From Flavobacterium flabelliforme (GTDB lineage Bacteria; Bacteroidota; Bacteroidia; Flavobacteriales; Flavobacteriaceae): a stretch of 64,000 nt of DNA. The stretch covers positions 186,001 to 250,000 of the forward strand of contig NZ_JAGFBU010000002.1 in NCBI RefSeq assembly GCF_017948675.1. Direction: 5' to 3'. The notes beneath the pieces are model-generated. The model did not search any database. It was not told the DNA's origin and saw nothing but the letters and a program-made list of their open reading frames with translations. Made by a program: the position numbers and the translations under genes. Positions 9,211 to 20,178 of the stretch are shown here, in pieces; within the stretch, counting starts at the first letter, position 1; each line of letters starts with the position of its first letter.

Positions 9211-10887
9211 ATGTGCGGAATAGTATGTGCCTTCGATTTAAAACAAAAAGCAGAAACCTTAAGACCACAAGTGTTGGAGATGTCTAAAATTATTCGCCAT
9301 CGCGGACCAGACTGGAGTGGAGTTTTTAGCAACAAAAAAGCAATTTTATCTCACGAACGATTGGCAATTGTTGATCCAGCTTCTGGGAAACAACCTTTGT
9401 TAAGTCAAGATGGCAAACTAGTTTTAGCTGCCAATGGTGAAATTTATAACCACAGAGAATTGCGCAAACAATTTGAAGGGAAATACAACTTTCAGACCGA
9501 AAGTGACTGCGAAGTTATCTTGGCACTTTACAAAGAAAAAGGACCTCATTTTATAGATGAGATGAATGGTATCTTCGGATTTGCTATTTATGATGTTGAT
9601 AAAGATGAATACTTTGTGGCGCGTGATCACATGGGAATTATACCATTGTATATTGGTTGGGACCAACACGGAACTTTTTATGTAGCTTCAGAGTTGAAGG
9701 CGTTAGAAGGCTATTGTACTAAAATAGAATTGTTTCCTCCGGGACATTATATGTCAAGCAAAGACGGAGAATTTGTACAATGGTACAAAAGAGACTGGGT
9801 TGATTATGATGCCGTAAAAGATAACGAAACTAATATTTCAGATATTAAAGTGGCGCTTGAGGCCGCTGTTCACAGACAGTTGATGAGCGATGTGCCTTAC
9901 GGTGTTTTACTTTCAGGAGGTTTAGATTCTTCTATTACTTCGGCTGTAGCCAAAAAATATGCTCAAAAACGTATTGAGTCAGGTGATGTTGCTGATGCTT
10001 GGTATCCACAATTGCACTCTTTTTCTGTAGGATTAGATGGCTCGCCTGATTTAGCGGCAGCTCAAATAGTTGCTGATCATATTGGCACCATTCACCACGA
10101 AATAAAATTTACAATTCAAGAAGGTTTAGATGCCATTCGAGATGTAATTTACAACTTAGAAACTTACGATGTGACTACTGTTAGAGCGTCAACTCCTATG
10201 TGGTTAATGGCAAGAGTTATTAAATCAATGGGAATCAAAATGGTTCTTTCAGGCGAAGGAGCCGACGAGTTGTTTGGAGGTTATCTTTATTTTCATAAAG
10301 CGCCCAATGCAAGGGAATTTCACGAAGAAAACGTACGTAAATTAGGAAAACTGCACATGTATGACTGTTTGCGTGCTAACAAAAGTTTAGCAGCTTGGGG
10401 AATAGAAGGGCGTGTTCCGTTTTTAGATAAAGAATTTATGGATGTAGCGATGCGTATCAATCCACAAGATAAAATGATCAACAAAGAACATCCCATGGAA
10501 AAATGGGTAGTTCGTAAAGCATTTGAAGATATGTTGCCACCAAGTGTGGCATGGAGACAAAAAGAGCAATTTAGTGATGGAGTTGGCTATAGTTGGATAG
10601 ATACTTTAAAAGAAGTGGTATCTAAGGAAGTGTCTGATGAGCAATTAGCCAATGCGAAATATAAATTCCCATTACAAACACCAACTTCTAAGGAAGAATA
10701 TTACTATCGTTCTATTTTTGCAGAACATTTTCCAAGTGATGCTGCTGCTTTATGTGTGCCTCAGGAAGCAAGTGTTGCTTGTAGTACGAAAATCGCTTTA
10801 GAATGGGATGAAGCTTTCAAAAATATGAATGATCCTTCTGGGAGAGCGGTTGCCAGTGTGCATGATGATGCTTATGCAAAAGCATAA
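9211..10887 (+). CDS. asnB: asparagine synthase B, glutamine-hydrolysing (first copy)
   Basis: The 558-residue protein starts MCGIV, so Cys2 becomes the N-terminal nucleophile after Met removal. The class II glutaminase domain carries HRGPDWSG, SHERLAIVDP, NGEIYNH (near residue 75) and ESDCEVI. The synthetase domain has the PP-loop LLSGGLDSS (near 235) and SGEGADELFGGY. The enzyme transfers ammonia from glutamine to AMP-activated aspartate in the cytoplasm. A second full-length homologue follows 309 bases downstream with its own promoter and after a terminator, so the two are separate transcription units. This copy has a C-terminal tail rich in Ala and Cys (VPQEASVACSTK) that the second lacks. 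Confidence 0.95.
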   Translation: MCGIVCAFDLKQKAETLRPQVLEMSKIIRHRGPDWSGVFSNKKAILSHERLAIVDPASGKQPLLSQDGKLVLAANGEIYNHRELRKQFEGKYNFQTESDCEVILALYKEKGPHFIDEMNGIFGFAIYDVDKDEYFVARDHMGIIPLYIGWDQHGTFYVASELKALEGYCTKIELFPPGHYMSSKDGEFVQWYKRDWVDYDAVKDNETNISDIKVALEAAVHRQLMSDVPYGVLLSGGLDSSITSAVAKKYAQKRIESGDVADAWYPQLHSFSVGLDGSPDLAAAQIVADHIGTIHHEIKFTIQEGLDAIRDVIYNLETYDVTTVRASTPMWLMARVIKSMGIKMVLSGEGADELFGGYLYFHKAPNAREFHEENVRKLGKLHMYDCLRANKSLAAWGIEGRVPFLDKEFMDVAMRINPQDKMINKEHPMEKWVVRKAFEDMLPPSVAWRQKEQFSDGVGYSWIDTLKEVVSKEVSDEQLANAKYKFPLQTPTSKEEYYYRSIFAEHFPSDAAALCVPQEASVACSTKIALEWDEAFKNMNDPSGRAVASVHDDAYAKA

Positions 10888-10912
10888 TTTACTTTTGAAA
10901 TATATAATTTAG

Positions 10913-10944
10913 AAAACGCTTTCCTTAATGGGAGCGTTTTTTTT
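10913..10944 (+). terminator. intrinsic terminator after the first asnB
   Basis: AAAACGCT (10913-10920) pairs with AGCGTTTT (10933-10940), extended by G-T pairs, and is followed by a run of eight T in all. It separates the two asnB transcription units. Confidence 0.8.
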
Positions 10945-11116
10945 ATTAAAATAATTTCTTCAATATATTTTAATAATTACATTTATATTTCTTTCGTTTT
11001 AGTAAATAATGTTTGTGATAAAAGTTTTAAGTTTAAATGATAAAAAGAATCTAACATTGTTAATTTCATTTTTCACTTAAATTTATGATTTTAATTGTTA
11101 ATTATAAGTAAAATAA

Positions 11117-11156
11117 GTATTTGTATTTGTTTATTGTAGTTGATAATGCATATTTG
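11117..11156 (+). promoter_or_regulatory. promoter of the second asnB
   Basis: TTTG (11126-11129) and CATATTTG (11149-11156) are 19 bases apart. GTATTTG at 11117-11123 and TGCAT at 11147 repeat the layout seen before the first asnB. The element lies downstream of an in-frame upstream ATG at 11140, which therefore cannot be the start when this promoter is used. Confidence 0.6.
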
Positions 11157-11196
11157 TGTAATAAAAATAAGTGGAGTTATTAATAAAGATTTAATT

Positions 11197-12798
11197 ATGT
11201 GTGGAATTTTAGTAGTTATTGGGAAGGGAAAAGATGGGGAACTTGTTAAAGAACTTTCCAAACGAATGTCACATCGTGGGCCAGACGAAAGTGATATTTA
11301 TATTACAGAAAACGGACACGTATTAAGTCATGAACGTTTGTCTATTATTGATTTGCAATCCGGAAAACAACCCATAAAAGGTTCTGGAAAAGCATATATG
11401 GTTCATAATGGCGAAATATACAATCACCAGCAATTAAGAGATGGTGTTTTAAAAGACCATGTTTTTAGAACTAAGTCAGATTCTGAAGTAATTGTTCATT
11501 TATATGAAAAATTTGGATATGATTTCTGCAACATGTTAGATGGTGATTGGGCATTTGTAGTAGTTGATGGTAATGATTTTATTGCCGGCAGAGATCCTTT
11601 GGGTGTCAAACCTTTGTATTATGGTTTAGATGAAAGAGGGCGAATTTATTTTTCTTCTGAAATGAAACCCATTGCAGATCACTGTAAAACATTTTCGACC
11701 TTTCCTCCAGGACATTATTATACACCAAAAACCGGTTTCGTAAAATATTACAAACCGGATTATGAAGATTATTTACAGGCTGATCAAGATTTAAATTTAA
11801 ATCTTATTAGAGAAACTCTCATCGAAGCTACTCGAAAGCGTTTAATGAGTGATGTTCCGGTAGGAGTTTTGCTTTCAGGAGGATTAGACTCATCACTTAC
11901 GTCAGCAATTGCTTCGAGATTATTAGCGGAATCGGGAAAAAAATTACAATCTTTTTCAATAGGATTAGATGCTGAAGCGCCGGATGCAAAGGCAGCCAGA
12001 AAAGTAGCTGATTTTTTAGGTACAGAACATCATGAGGTTTATTTCTCTGTACAAGAAGGAATAGAAATCTTGGATAAATTAATTTGGCATCTGGAAACCT
12101 ATGACGTAACGTCTATTCGCGCTAGTGTTCCTATGTATTTTTTGTCAAAAGCGATTGCGGATTTAGGAATAAAAGTAGTGCTTTCTGGTGAAGGAGCCGA
12201 TGAAATTTTTGGAGGATATTTGTATTTTAGAAATGCGCCAACAGCAATAGATTTTCAAAAAGAAACAATAGAAAGAGTTCAGAAATTATTTACTGCTGAT
12301 CTTTTAAGAGCGGATAAAGCGACTATGGCTCACGGTATAGAAACAAGAGTGCCTTTTTTAGACAAAGCATTCTTGGATATGGCTATTCGTATCAAGGCAG
12401 AAGAAAAAATGCCTAAAACCTACGCTGATAAAGAAAAATATATTTTAAGAAAAGCATTTGATACTCCTGAAGATCCCTATTTGCCACAAGAGGTACTTTG
12501 GAGGCAAAAAGAACAGTTTTCGGATGGCGTAGGATACAATTGGATTGATGAGTTGATAACGTATTGTTCTTCGCAAGTTACAGATGAGCAATTATCAGGA
12601 GCGGCAGTTGAATTTTTATATAATGCACCAACCACCAAGGAAGCTTATTTGTATCGTTGTATTTTTAATAAACATTTTCCACAAACGAGTGCTGCTCAAA
12701 CGGTGAGAAAGTGGATTCCGAAATGGCAAGAAAATCTAGATCCAAGTGGTAGAGCTAATGCAGCTCACGTAAAATCAGAGCTTACAACAGCTAAATAA
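11197..12798 (+). CDS. asnB: asparagine synthase B, glutamine-hydrolysing (second copy)
   Basis: The start was set at the ATG of MCGIL (11197), giving 533 residues. The family needs Cys as residue 2 for the glutaminase nucleophile, and the open frame beginning 19 codons earlier overlaps the promoter. Motifs are HRGPDES, SHERLSIIDL, NGEIYNH, TKSDSEVI and GRDPLGVKPLYYG, then the PP-loop LLSGGLDSS (near residue 226) and SGEGADEIFGGY. It is clearly homologous to the preceding gene along the whole length, sharing for example WRQKEQFSDGVGY, but diverged enough that the duplication is not recent. Both copies retain all key catalytic residues that can be seen. Confidence 0.95.
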   Translation: MCGILVVIGKGKDGELVKELSKRMSHRGPDESDIYITENGHVLSHERLSIIDLQSGKQPIKGSGKAYMVHNGEIYNHQQLRDGVLKDHVFRTKSDSEVIVHLYEKFGYDFCNMLDGDWAFVVVDGNDFIAGRDPLGVKPLYYGLDERGRIYFSSEMKPIADHCKTFSTFPPGHYYTPKTGFVKYYKPDYEDYLQADQDLNLNLIRETLIEATRKRLMSDVPVGVLLSGGLDSSLTSAIASRLLAESGKKLQSFSIGLDAEAPDAKAARKVADFLGTEHHEVYFSVQEGIEILDKLIWHLETYDVTSIRASVPMYFLSKAIADLGIKVVLSGEGADEIFGGYLYFRNAPTAIDFQKETIERVQKLFTADLLRADKATMAHGIETRVPFLDKAFLDMAIRIKAEEKMPKTYADKEKYILRKAFDTPEDPYLPQEVLWRQKEQFSDGVGYNWIDELITYCSSQVTDEQLSGAAVEFLYNAPTTKEAYLYRCIFNKHFPQTSAAQTVRKWIPKWQENLDPSGRANAAHVKSELTTAK

Positions 12799-12881
12799 AT
12801 CAATCTGGTTTTCTATCTAGACTTGTGTCTAATTTAAAGATTTTTTTATTGCTTTTTTATATTTTAAATCTCAATCGATTA

Positions 12882-13340
12882 TTAAGACCTAGGTTTGTTT
12901 ATGCCTCTGTCATAAAGAACAATGCTCCCGGCTACAGATACATTTAAGCTTTTTTGGGATTTAAATTTTACTAAAAAATGACATTTTTCAATCGCTTGTT
13001 TGGTGAGTCCATTATCTTCTGCGCCAAGCAAGTAAACACAGCGTCTTGGATGTTCAAAAGTTTCTAAATCTTCTGCGTTTTCGTCTAATTCAACGCCTAC
13101 TAAACGAGCTCCTTTAGGAAGGTTTTTGTAAAAGTCTTCAAAATTTTCATAATGAAAATAGGGCATAGATTTTACAGCATTATGAGTGTCACAAGCCTGC
13201 TTTGCATATCTATTTCCGATGGTGAAAATATAACTCGCTCCTAAGTTTTGCGCAGATCGCCATAGAACGCCTAAATTTTCTGGAGTTTTACCGTTTTGTA
13301 TGCCTATTCCGAAATATTCAGTGGTGAAGTTATCATTCAT
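12882..13340 (-). CDS. TrmH/SpoU family RNA methyltransferase
   Basis: The ATG at 13340 (MNDNFTTEYF) is preferred over a TTG five codons upstream, giving 152 residues. The three SpoU motifs are present: KTPENLGVLWRSAQNLGA (motif 1), YLLGAEDNGLT (motif 2) and SLNVSVAGSIVLYDR (motif 3). This knotted SAM-dependent fold methylates ribose 2'-OH groups of tRNA or rRNA; the target base is not evident. No extra RNA-binding domain is present, so it is a minimal single-domain member. It is transcribed divergently from gyrB. Confidence 0.88.
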   Translation of the reverse strand: MNDNFTTEYFGIGIQNGKTPENLGVLWRSAQNLGASYIFTIGNRYAKQACDTHNAVKSMPYFHYENFEDFYKNLPKGARLVGVELDENAEDLETFEHPRRCVYLLGAEDNGLTKQAIEKCHFLVKFKSQKSLNVSVAGSIVLYDRGINKPRS

Positions 13341-13444
13341 GTAGCAAAAATACAAACAGTTATTTGTAATGTCAAAATTTTAATTTTATTAGAAAGCTTT
13401 AATTTCGGGTATTTAGTGAAAACAAATTGATAAAATGTTAATAA

Positions 13445-15484
<2,040 letters not shown>

Positions 15485-15496
15485 CAAATGAGATAG

Positions 15497-15527
15497 ACCT
15501 ACTTTATTTTAGAATAAAGTAGGTTTT
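15497..15527 (+). terminator. intrinsic terminator after gyrB
   Basis: A perfect 12-bp stem (15497-15508 with 15513-15524), a 4-base loop and a T-rich 3' side. It lies just after the gyrB stop and before mdh. Confidence 0.8.
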
Positions 15528-15571
15528 ATATAATATTAACTAGAGTAACAAACAACCAAAAAACTTAAAAA

Positions 15572-16507
15572 ATGAAAGTTACCATTGTAGGAGCAGGAAA
15601 TGTAGGGGCGACATGTGCAGATGTGATTTCTTATAGAGGAATTGCTAGCGAAGTAGTATTGTTAGATATAAAAGAAGGTTTTGCTGAGGGTAAAGCACTT
15701 GATATTATGCAGTGTGCTACAAATACAGGTTTTAATACCAAAGTAACTGGAGTTACAAATGATTATTCTAAAACAGCAGGGAGTGATGTAGTGGTAATTA
15801 CTTCTGGAATTCCTAGAAAACCAGGAATGACTCGTGAGGAATTAATAGGGATCAATGCAGGAATTGTAAAAACGGTAGCAGAAAATGTATTAAAGCATTC
15901 TCCAGATACTATTATTGTAGTTGTTTCTAATCCTATGGATACAATGACATACTTGGCGCTAAAATCTACAGGATTGCCAAAAAATAGAATTATAGGTATG
16001 GGTGGTGCTTTGGATAGTTCTCGTTTTAGAACTTATTTATCTTTGGCTTTAGACAAACCAGCAAATGATATTTCAGCAATGGTTATTGGTGGGCATGGTG
16101 ATACAACTATGATTCCTTTAACACGTTTGGCTTCGTATAATGGAATTCCAGTTTCACAATTTCTTTCGGAAGAACAATTGCAAAAAGTGGCAGCCGATAC
16201 AATGGTTGGTGGAGCAACTCTTACTGGTCTTTTAGGAACATCTGCTTGGTATGCGCCTGGAGCATCAGTTGCTTTTTTAGTAGATAGTATTTTAAATGAT
16301 CAAAAGAAAATGATCGCTTGTTCTGTTTTTGTAGAAGGAGAATATGGTCAAAATGATATTTGTATCGGAGTACCTTGTATTATTGGTAAAAATGGTGTAG
16401 ATGAAATTCTTTCTATTGAACTTAATGATGCTGAGAAAACTTTATTTGCTAAAAGTGCAGATGCTGTTAGACAAATGAATGACGCTTTAAAATCGATTTT
16501 GGTATAA
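15572..16507 (+). CDS. mdh: malate dehydrogenase
   Basis: The 311-residue NAD-dependent dehydrogenase has the Rossmann motif GAGNVGATCAD at the N-terminus, VVVITSGIPRKPGMTREEL with the substrate-binding arginines, VVSNPMDTMTYLA, and the catalytic histidine in VIGGHGDTTMIPL. The residue pattern around RKPGMTR is that of malate rather than lactate dehydrogenases. It interconverts malate and oxaloacetate in the TCA cycle, in the cytoplasm. Terminators lie on both sides, so it is probably monocistronic. Confidence 0.95.
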   Translation: MKVTIVGAGNVGATCADVISYRGIASEVVLLDIKEGFAEGKALDIMQCATNTGFNTKVTGVTNDYSKTAGSDVVVITSGIPRKPGMTREELIGINAGIVKTVAENVLKHSPDTIIVVVSNPMDTMTYLALKSTGLPKNRIIGMGGALDSSRFRTYLSLALDKPANDISAMVIGGHGDTTMIPLTRLASYNGIPVSQFLSEEQLQKVAADTMVGGATLTGLLGTSAWYAPGASVAFLVDSILNDQKKMIACSVFVEGEYGQNDICIGVPCIIGKNGVDEILSIELNDAEKTLFAKSADAVRQMNDALKSILV

Positions 16508-16527
16508 AAATTACATAAAAGAAATAC

Positions 16528-16554
16528 AAGACTGCAACTTTGCAGTCTTTTTTC
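16528..16554 (+). terminator. intrinsic terminator after mdh
   Basis: AAGACTGCA (16528-16536) pairs with TGCAGTCTT (16541-16549) around a 4-base loop, followed by T residues. Confidence 0.88.
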
Positions 16555-16576
16555 TTGAGATTAATTAATAAATAAA

Positions 16577-16607
16577 TTGGTTAATCTTGTCGTTAATTAT
16601 ATATTTG
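16577..16607 (+). promoter_or_regulatory. promoter of secDF
   Basis: TTG (16577-16579) and an exact TATATTTG (16600-16607) are 20 bases apart. The leader to the ATG at 16734 is about 120 bases, unusually long for this window. No clear leader structure was recognised. Confidence 0.6.
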
Positions 16608-16733
16608 CTCGGTTTAAAAAAAATGAAGCAACATTTTAGATAGTTTTTTAATTTAAGAAAGTAATCTAAGTTGTTGCTATATAGGGTTTAAAGCAAAAAT
16701 AAATAAATAAAAAATAATTAATTTTTAGTAATA

Positions 16734-19706
16734 ATGCAGAATAAAGGACTTATTAAATTTTTCGCAATTCTATTTGCATTGGTAAGTATTTACCAACTTT
16801 CTTTCACTTTTGTGGCAAGTAAAGTAAAAAACGATGCAAAATCTTTTGCTAATGGTGATTCTGAGAAAGAAGTTAAATATTTAGACTCTATTGGTAAGGA
16901 GAAAGTATTTAATCTTGGTTTTACCAATTTCACTTTCAATGAAGTTAGTGACAAACAAATCAATAAAGGTCTTGACTTAGAAGGAGGAATTAACGTTATT
17001 CTTCAAATATCAGTTAAAGATATTTTAAAAGGATTATCAAATAATTCTAAAAACCCAGTTTTCAATAAGTCTTTAGCTGATGCAACTGCAAATAAAAAAG
17101 GGAACCAAACCTATTTAGATGCATTCTTTGATGCTTTTGATGCCAATTCAAATGGAACTGTAAAACTAGCCTCTCCTGATATTTTTGCAAACAGAAGTTT
17201 ACAAGGTGAAGGTGGAGTAGATTTTCAAATGACAGATGCGCAAGTAAAGAAAATTATTTCTAGAAAAGTAGACGAGTCTGTAGAAAGCGCTTTTGGAGTT
17301 TTAAGAAAACGTATTGATAAATTTGGTGTTACACAACCTAATATTCAAAAATTAGGAAATTCAGGACAAATTTTAGTTGAATTGCCTGGAGCAAAAGATG
17401 TAGACAGAATTAAAAAATTATTACAAAGTACTGCTCAATTAGAGTTTTGGGAAACGTATAAAATAGAAGAAATTGGTAATTTTATAATGGCTGCTAATGA
17501 GTCATTGAAAAAAACTGAAATCAAAACTACTGAAGTAAAACCTGTTGTTAAGGATTCATTAAGCGCTTTATTAGCTGATGCAAAAGACACAGCAGTTGCT
17601 AAAAAAGGAAATAATCCTTTACTAGACAAAATTATCGCTCAAGGTGGTGGTCCAGTTTTAGGTCTTTTCTCACCAAAAGATACTGCTGTTATCAATGGTT
17701 ACTTTAAAAGAGCTGATATTAGAATTTTATTAGCTGGAGATCAACGTTATGCTAAATTTGTTTGGGGTATAACATCTACGATTAAAGATGAAAAAGGAAA
17801 AGCAGTAGATGCTGTAGAATTATACGCTTTAAGAGGAAATAGAGATAATATTCCTGCAATGAGTGGTGGTGTTGTTACGGATGCTAAAGATACTTTTGAT
17901 CAATTAGGTAAACCAGCTGTTTCTATGCAAATGGACGGTCAAGGTGCTAAATCTTGGGAAGAATTAACAGGAAGAGCTTACACTCAAAAAAGTAATATTG
18001 CTATTGTACTTGATGATGTAGTTTATTCTGCACCTGGAGTTTCTAGCGGACCTATATCAGGTGGAAGATCTGAAATCTCTGGAGCTTTTGATGTTACACA
18101 AACTAAAGATTTAGCGAATGTTTTAAGAGCAGGTAAATTACCAGCTGCTGCTGATATTGTTCAGTCAGAAGTGGTAGGGCCATCCTTAGGACAAGAGGCA
18201 ATTGATAATGGTACAAACTCAGCTATTTTAGGTTTGTTTATTGTATCACTTTGGATGATGATTTATTATGGTAAAGCAGGTTGGTTTGCAAATATTGCAT
18301 TAGCGGTTAACTTACTTTTCTTATTTGGTATTCTTGCAAGTATTGGAGCTGTATTAACTTTGCCTGGTATTGCTGGTATTGTATTGACAATGGGTACTGC
18401 AGTAGATGCGAATATTATTATCTATGAAAGAGCAAAAGAAGAATTAAGAGCTGGTAGAACACTCGAGGAAGCGATTAAGACATCTTACAGCTGGAGAGGT
18501 GCAATGTCATCTATTACTGATGCGAATGTTACACACATTTTAACTGGAGCTGTTTTATTTATTTTTGGTTCTGGACCAATTAAAGGTTTTGCTACTACAT
18601 TATTAATTGGTATTATAACATCGTTATTTACTTCTATTTTTATCGCACGTATCTTTATTGATTGGAATATTAACAGAAAGAATGATCTGACATTTGTTAC
18701 TAAATTCTCAAAAAATATTTTCACAAACTTCCATTTCAACTTCTTAGGAATGAAAAAATGGACGTACTTAATCTCAATTTGTATTGTTATCATCAGTTTT
18801 ACTTCATTAGCAATTAATGGTCTTGATGAAGGAACAGACTTTGTAGGAGGAAGAACATTCCAAATCCGTTTTGAGAAACCAATTGAAACAGAAACGGTAA
18901 AAGCAGAACTAGAAAAAGTTTTTGATGGTAGTGCCGAAGTAAAAGTTTTTGGTAGTGATAATCAATTAAAAATTACAACAAAATACAAAGTTCAAGAGCC
19001 AGGTATTCAAGCTGACGAAGAGGTAAATAAATTATTGTTTGAAAATCTAAAACAACATTATTCTGCTGGATTAACTTATGATAAATTCGTTAACGCTTAT
19101 GATGGAAAAAAAGTAGGTATTTTACAAGCTTCTAAAGTTGGTCCTACTGTTGCAGAAGATATCAAAACAAATGCTTATTGGGCTGTTCTTGGAGCAATGG
19201 CAATTGTATTTTTATACTTAATGATTAGTTATAGAAAATGGCAATATAGTTTAGGTGCTATTGCTGCTGTTGCGCATGATGTTATCTTTGTACTTGGAAT
19301 CTATTCGTTATGCTACAAATTTATGCCTTTTGGTATGGAGATTGACCAGCATTTTATCGCTGCTATTCTTACGGTAATTGGATATTCTATGAATGATACT
19401 GTTATTGTATTTGATAGGGTTCGTGAATATTTAGCTGGTAAAACTAAAGGTACATTTGCTGAAATAGTTAATCAATCTATTAATACAACGATGTCAAGAA
19501 CAATCAATACATCGTTGACTATGATTGTTGTATTATTAATCATGTTTGTTTTTGGAGGAGAATCAATTAGAGGATTTATATTTGCTATGTTGATCGGTAT
19601 TATAGTAGGAACTTATTCTTCATTATTTATTGCAACTCCAATCCTTGTTGATACGATCTCTAAAGAAGATAAAGAAAAGGTTGAAATTACACATAAAGAA
19701 GCTTAA
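16734..19706 (+). CDS. secDF: fused protein translocase subunit SecDF
   Basis: At 990 residues, this is one chain containing both SecD and SecF. The first transmembrane helix is at about residues 7-27. The SecD motif GLDLEGGINVIL lies near residue 80, followed by the periplasmic domain and the transmembrane set with TVGTAVDAN-like sequence (here TMGTAVDANIIIYERAKEEL). The SecF half begins near residue 665 (FNFLGMKKW) and contains VGPTVAEDIK and IGYSMNDTVIVFDRVREYL. SecDF sits in the inner membrane and uses the proton gradient to pull proteins through SecYEG. The fused form is normal in Bacteroidota. The region near residues 255-300 is low-complexity and rich in Lys and Asp. Confidence 0.95.
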   Translation: MQNKGLIKFFAILFALVSIYQLSFTFVASKVKNDAKSFANGDSEKEVKYLDSIGKEKVFNLGFTNFTFNEVSDKQINKGLDLEGGINVILQISVKDILKGLSNNSKNPVFNKSLADATANKKGNQTYLDAFFDAFDANSNGTVKLASPDIFANRSLQGEGGVDFQMTDAQVKKIISRKVDESVESAFGVLRKRIDKFGVTQPNIQKLGNSGQILVELPGAKDVDRIKKLLQSTAQLEFWETYKIEEIGNFIMAANESLKKTEIKTTEVKPVVKDSLSALLADAKDTAVAKKGNNPLLDKIIAQGGGPVLGLFSPKDTAVINGYFKRADIRILLAGDQRYAKFVWGITSTIKDEKGKAVDAVELYALRGNRDNIPAMSGGVVTDAKDTFDQLGKPAVSMQMDGQGAKSWEELTGRAYTQKSNIAIVLDDVVYSAPGVSSGPISGGRSEISGAFDVTQTKDLANVLRAGKLPAAADIVQSEVVGPSLGQEAIDNGTNSAILGLFIVSLWMMIYYGKAGWFANIALAVNLLFLFGILASIGAVLTLPGIAGIVLTMGTAVDANIIIYERAKEELRAGRTLEEAIKTSYSWRGAMSSITDANVTHILTGAVLFIFGSGPIKGFATTLLIGIITSLFTSIFIARIFIDWNINRKNDLTFVTKFSKNIFTNFHFNFLGMKKWTYLISICIVIISFTSLAINGLDEGTDFVGGRTFQIRFEKPIETETVKAELEKVFDGSAEVKVFGSDNQLKITTKYKVQEPGIQADEEVNKLLFENLKQHYSAGLTYDKFVNAYDGKKVGILQASKVGPTVAEDIKTNAYWAVLGAMAIVFLYLMISYRKWQYSLGAIAAVAHDVIFVLGIYSLCYKFMPFGMEIDQHFIAAILTVIGYSMNDTVIVFDRVREYLAGKTKGTFAEIVNQSINTTMSRTINTSLTMIVVLLIMFVFGGESIRGFIFAMLIGIIVGTYSSLFIATPILVDTISKEDKEKVEITHKEA

Positions 19707-19730
19707 TTAGTTTTTTACATAGATTTTAAA

Positions 19731-19766
19731 AAAGAGATTCAACGAAAGTTGAATCTCTTTTTTTTT
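19731..19766 (+). terminator. intrinsic terminator after secDF
   Basis: A 13-bp perfect stem (19731-19743 with 19748-19760) is capped by a GAAA tetraloop and followed by an uninterrupted T run. Confidence 0.95.
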
Positions 19767-20125
19767 GGCTTAAATAGATACAAATTATTCATTTTAATGT
19801 TTCTCTTAACGAAATAATAATGCTGATCTTAAATAGAATACTTTTCTTTTAAGAGGTATTGTTAGTTAAAAATAGATTGATGAATAATTATAGGATTATT
19901 TACGAAGATGTGCGTTGCATAATGTTTACTGTTTTGCTATGCTACAATTGTGTCTATTTAATGCTGTTCAGTATCACGAAATTTCTTTCTTGACTAGATT
20001 ATTACTATCAGTATTCTATTATTTAATTGTTGTAAACCACAATTAAGAACGTTAAGATTTATGTGAGTATAAGTAAACTAAATTGATGCTAAAGTTTAAT
20101 GTTGATCAGAAAGATTTCAATCATA
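19767..20125. other. gene-free stretch
   Basis: About 360 bases between two terminators, downstream of both convergent operons, with no convincing reading frame, promoter pair or hairpin. It may be decayed sequence. I see nothing I can name in it. Confidence 0.5.
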
Positions 20126-20160
20126 AAAAAAACGCTATCTGTTTCCAGATAACGCTTTTT
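20125..20160. terminator. terminator of the cysS-yidD-lgt operon
   Basis: TATCTG (20136-20141) pairs with CAGATA (20146-20151) around a 4-base loop. The stem continues with mismatches through the CG/CG steps. An A run on the left gives U residues on the minus-strand transcript, and a T run on the right would serve the plus strand. Confidence 0.7.
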
Positions 20161-20178
20161 TATATTGTGAATATATGT

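Noticed and set aside
11140-11196. 19-residue extension of the second asnB
   Set aside because: It would bury the Cys2 nucleophile and it overlaps the promoter.
12799-12881. Terminator between the second asnB and the SpoU gene
   Set aside because: Only a five-base stem (TAGAC/GTCTA) is visible, too weak to call.
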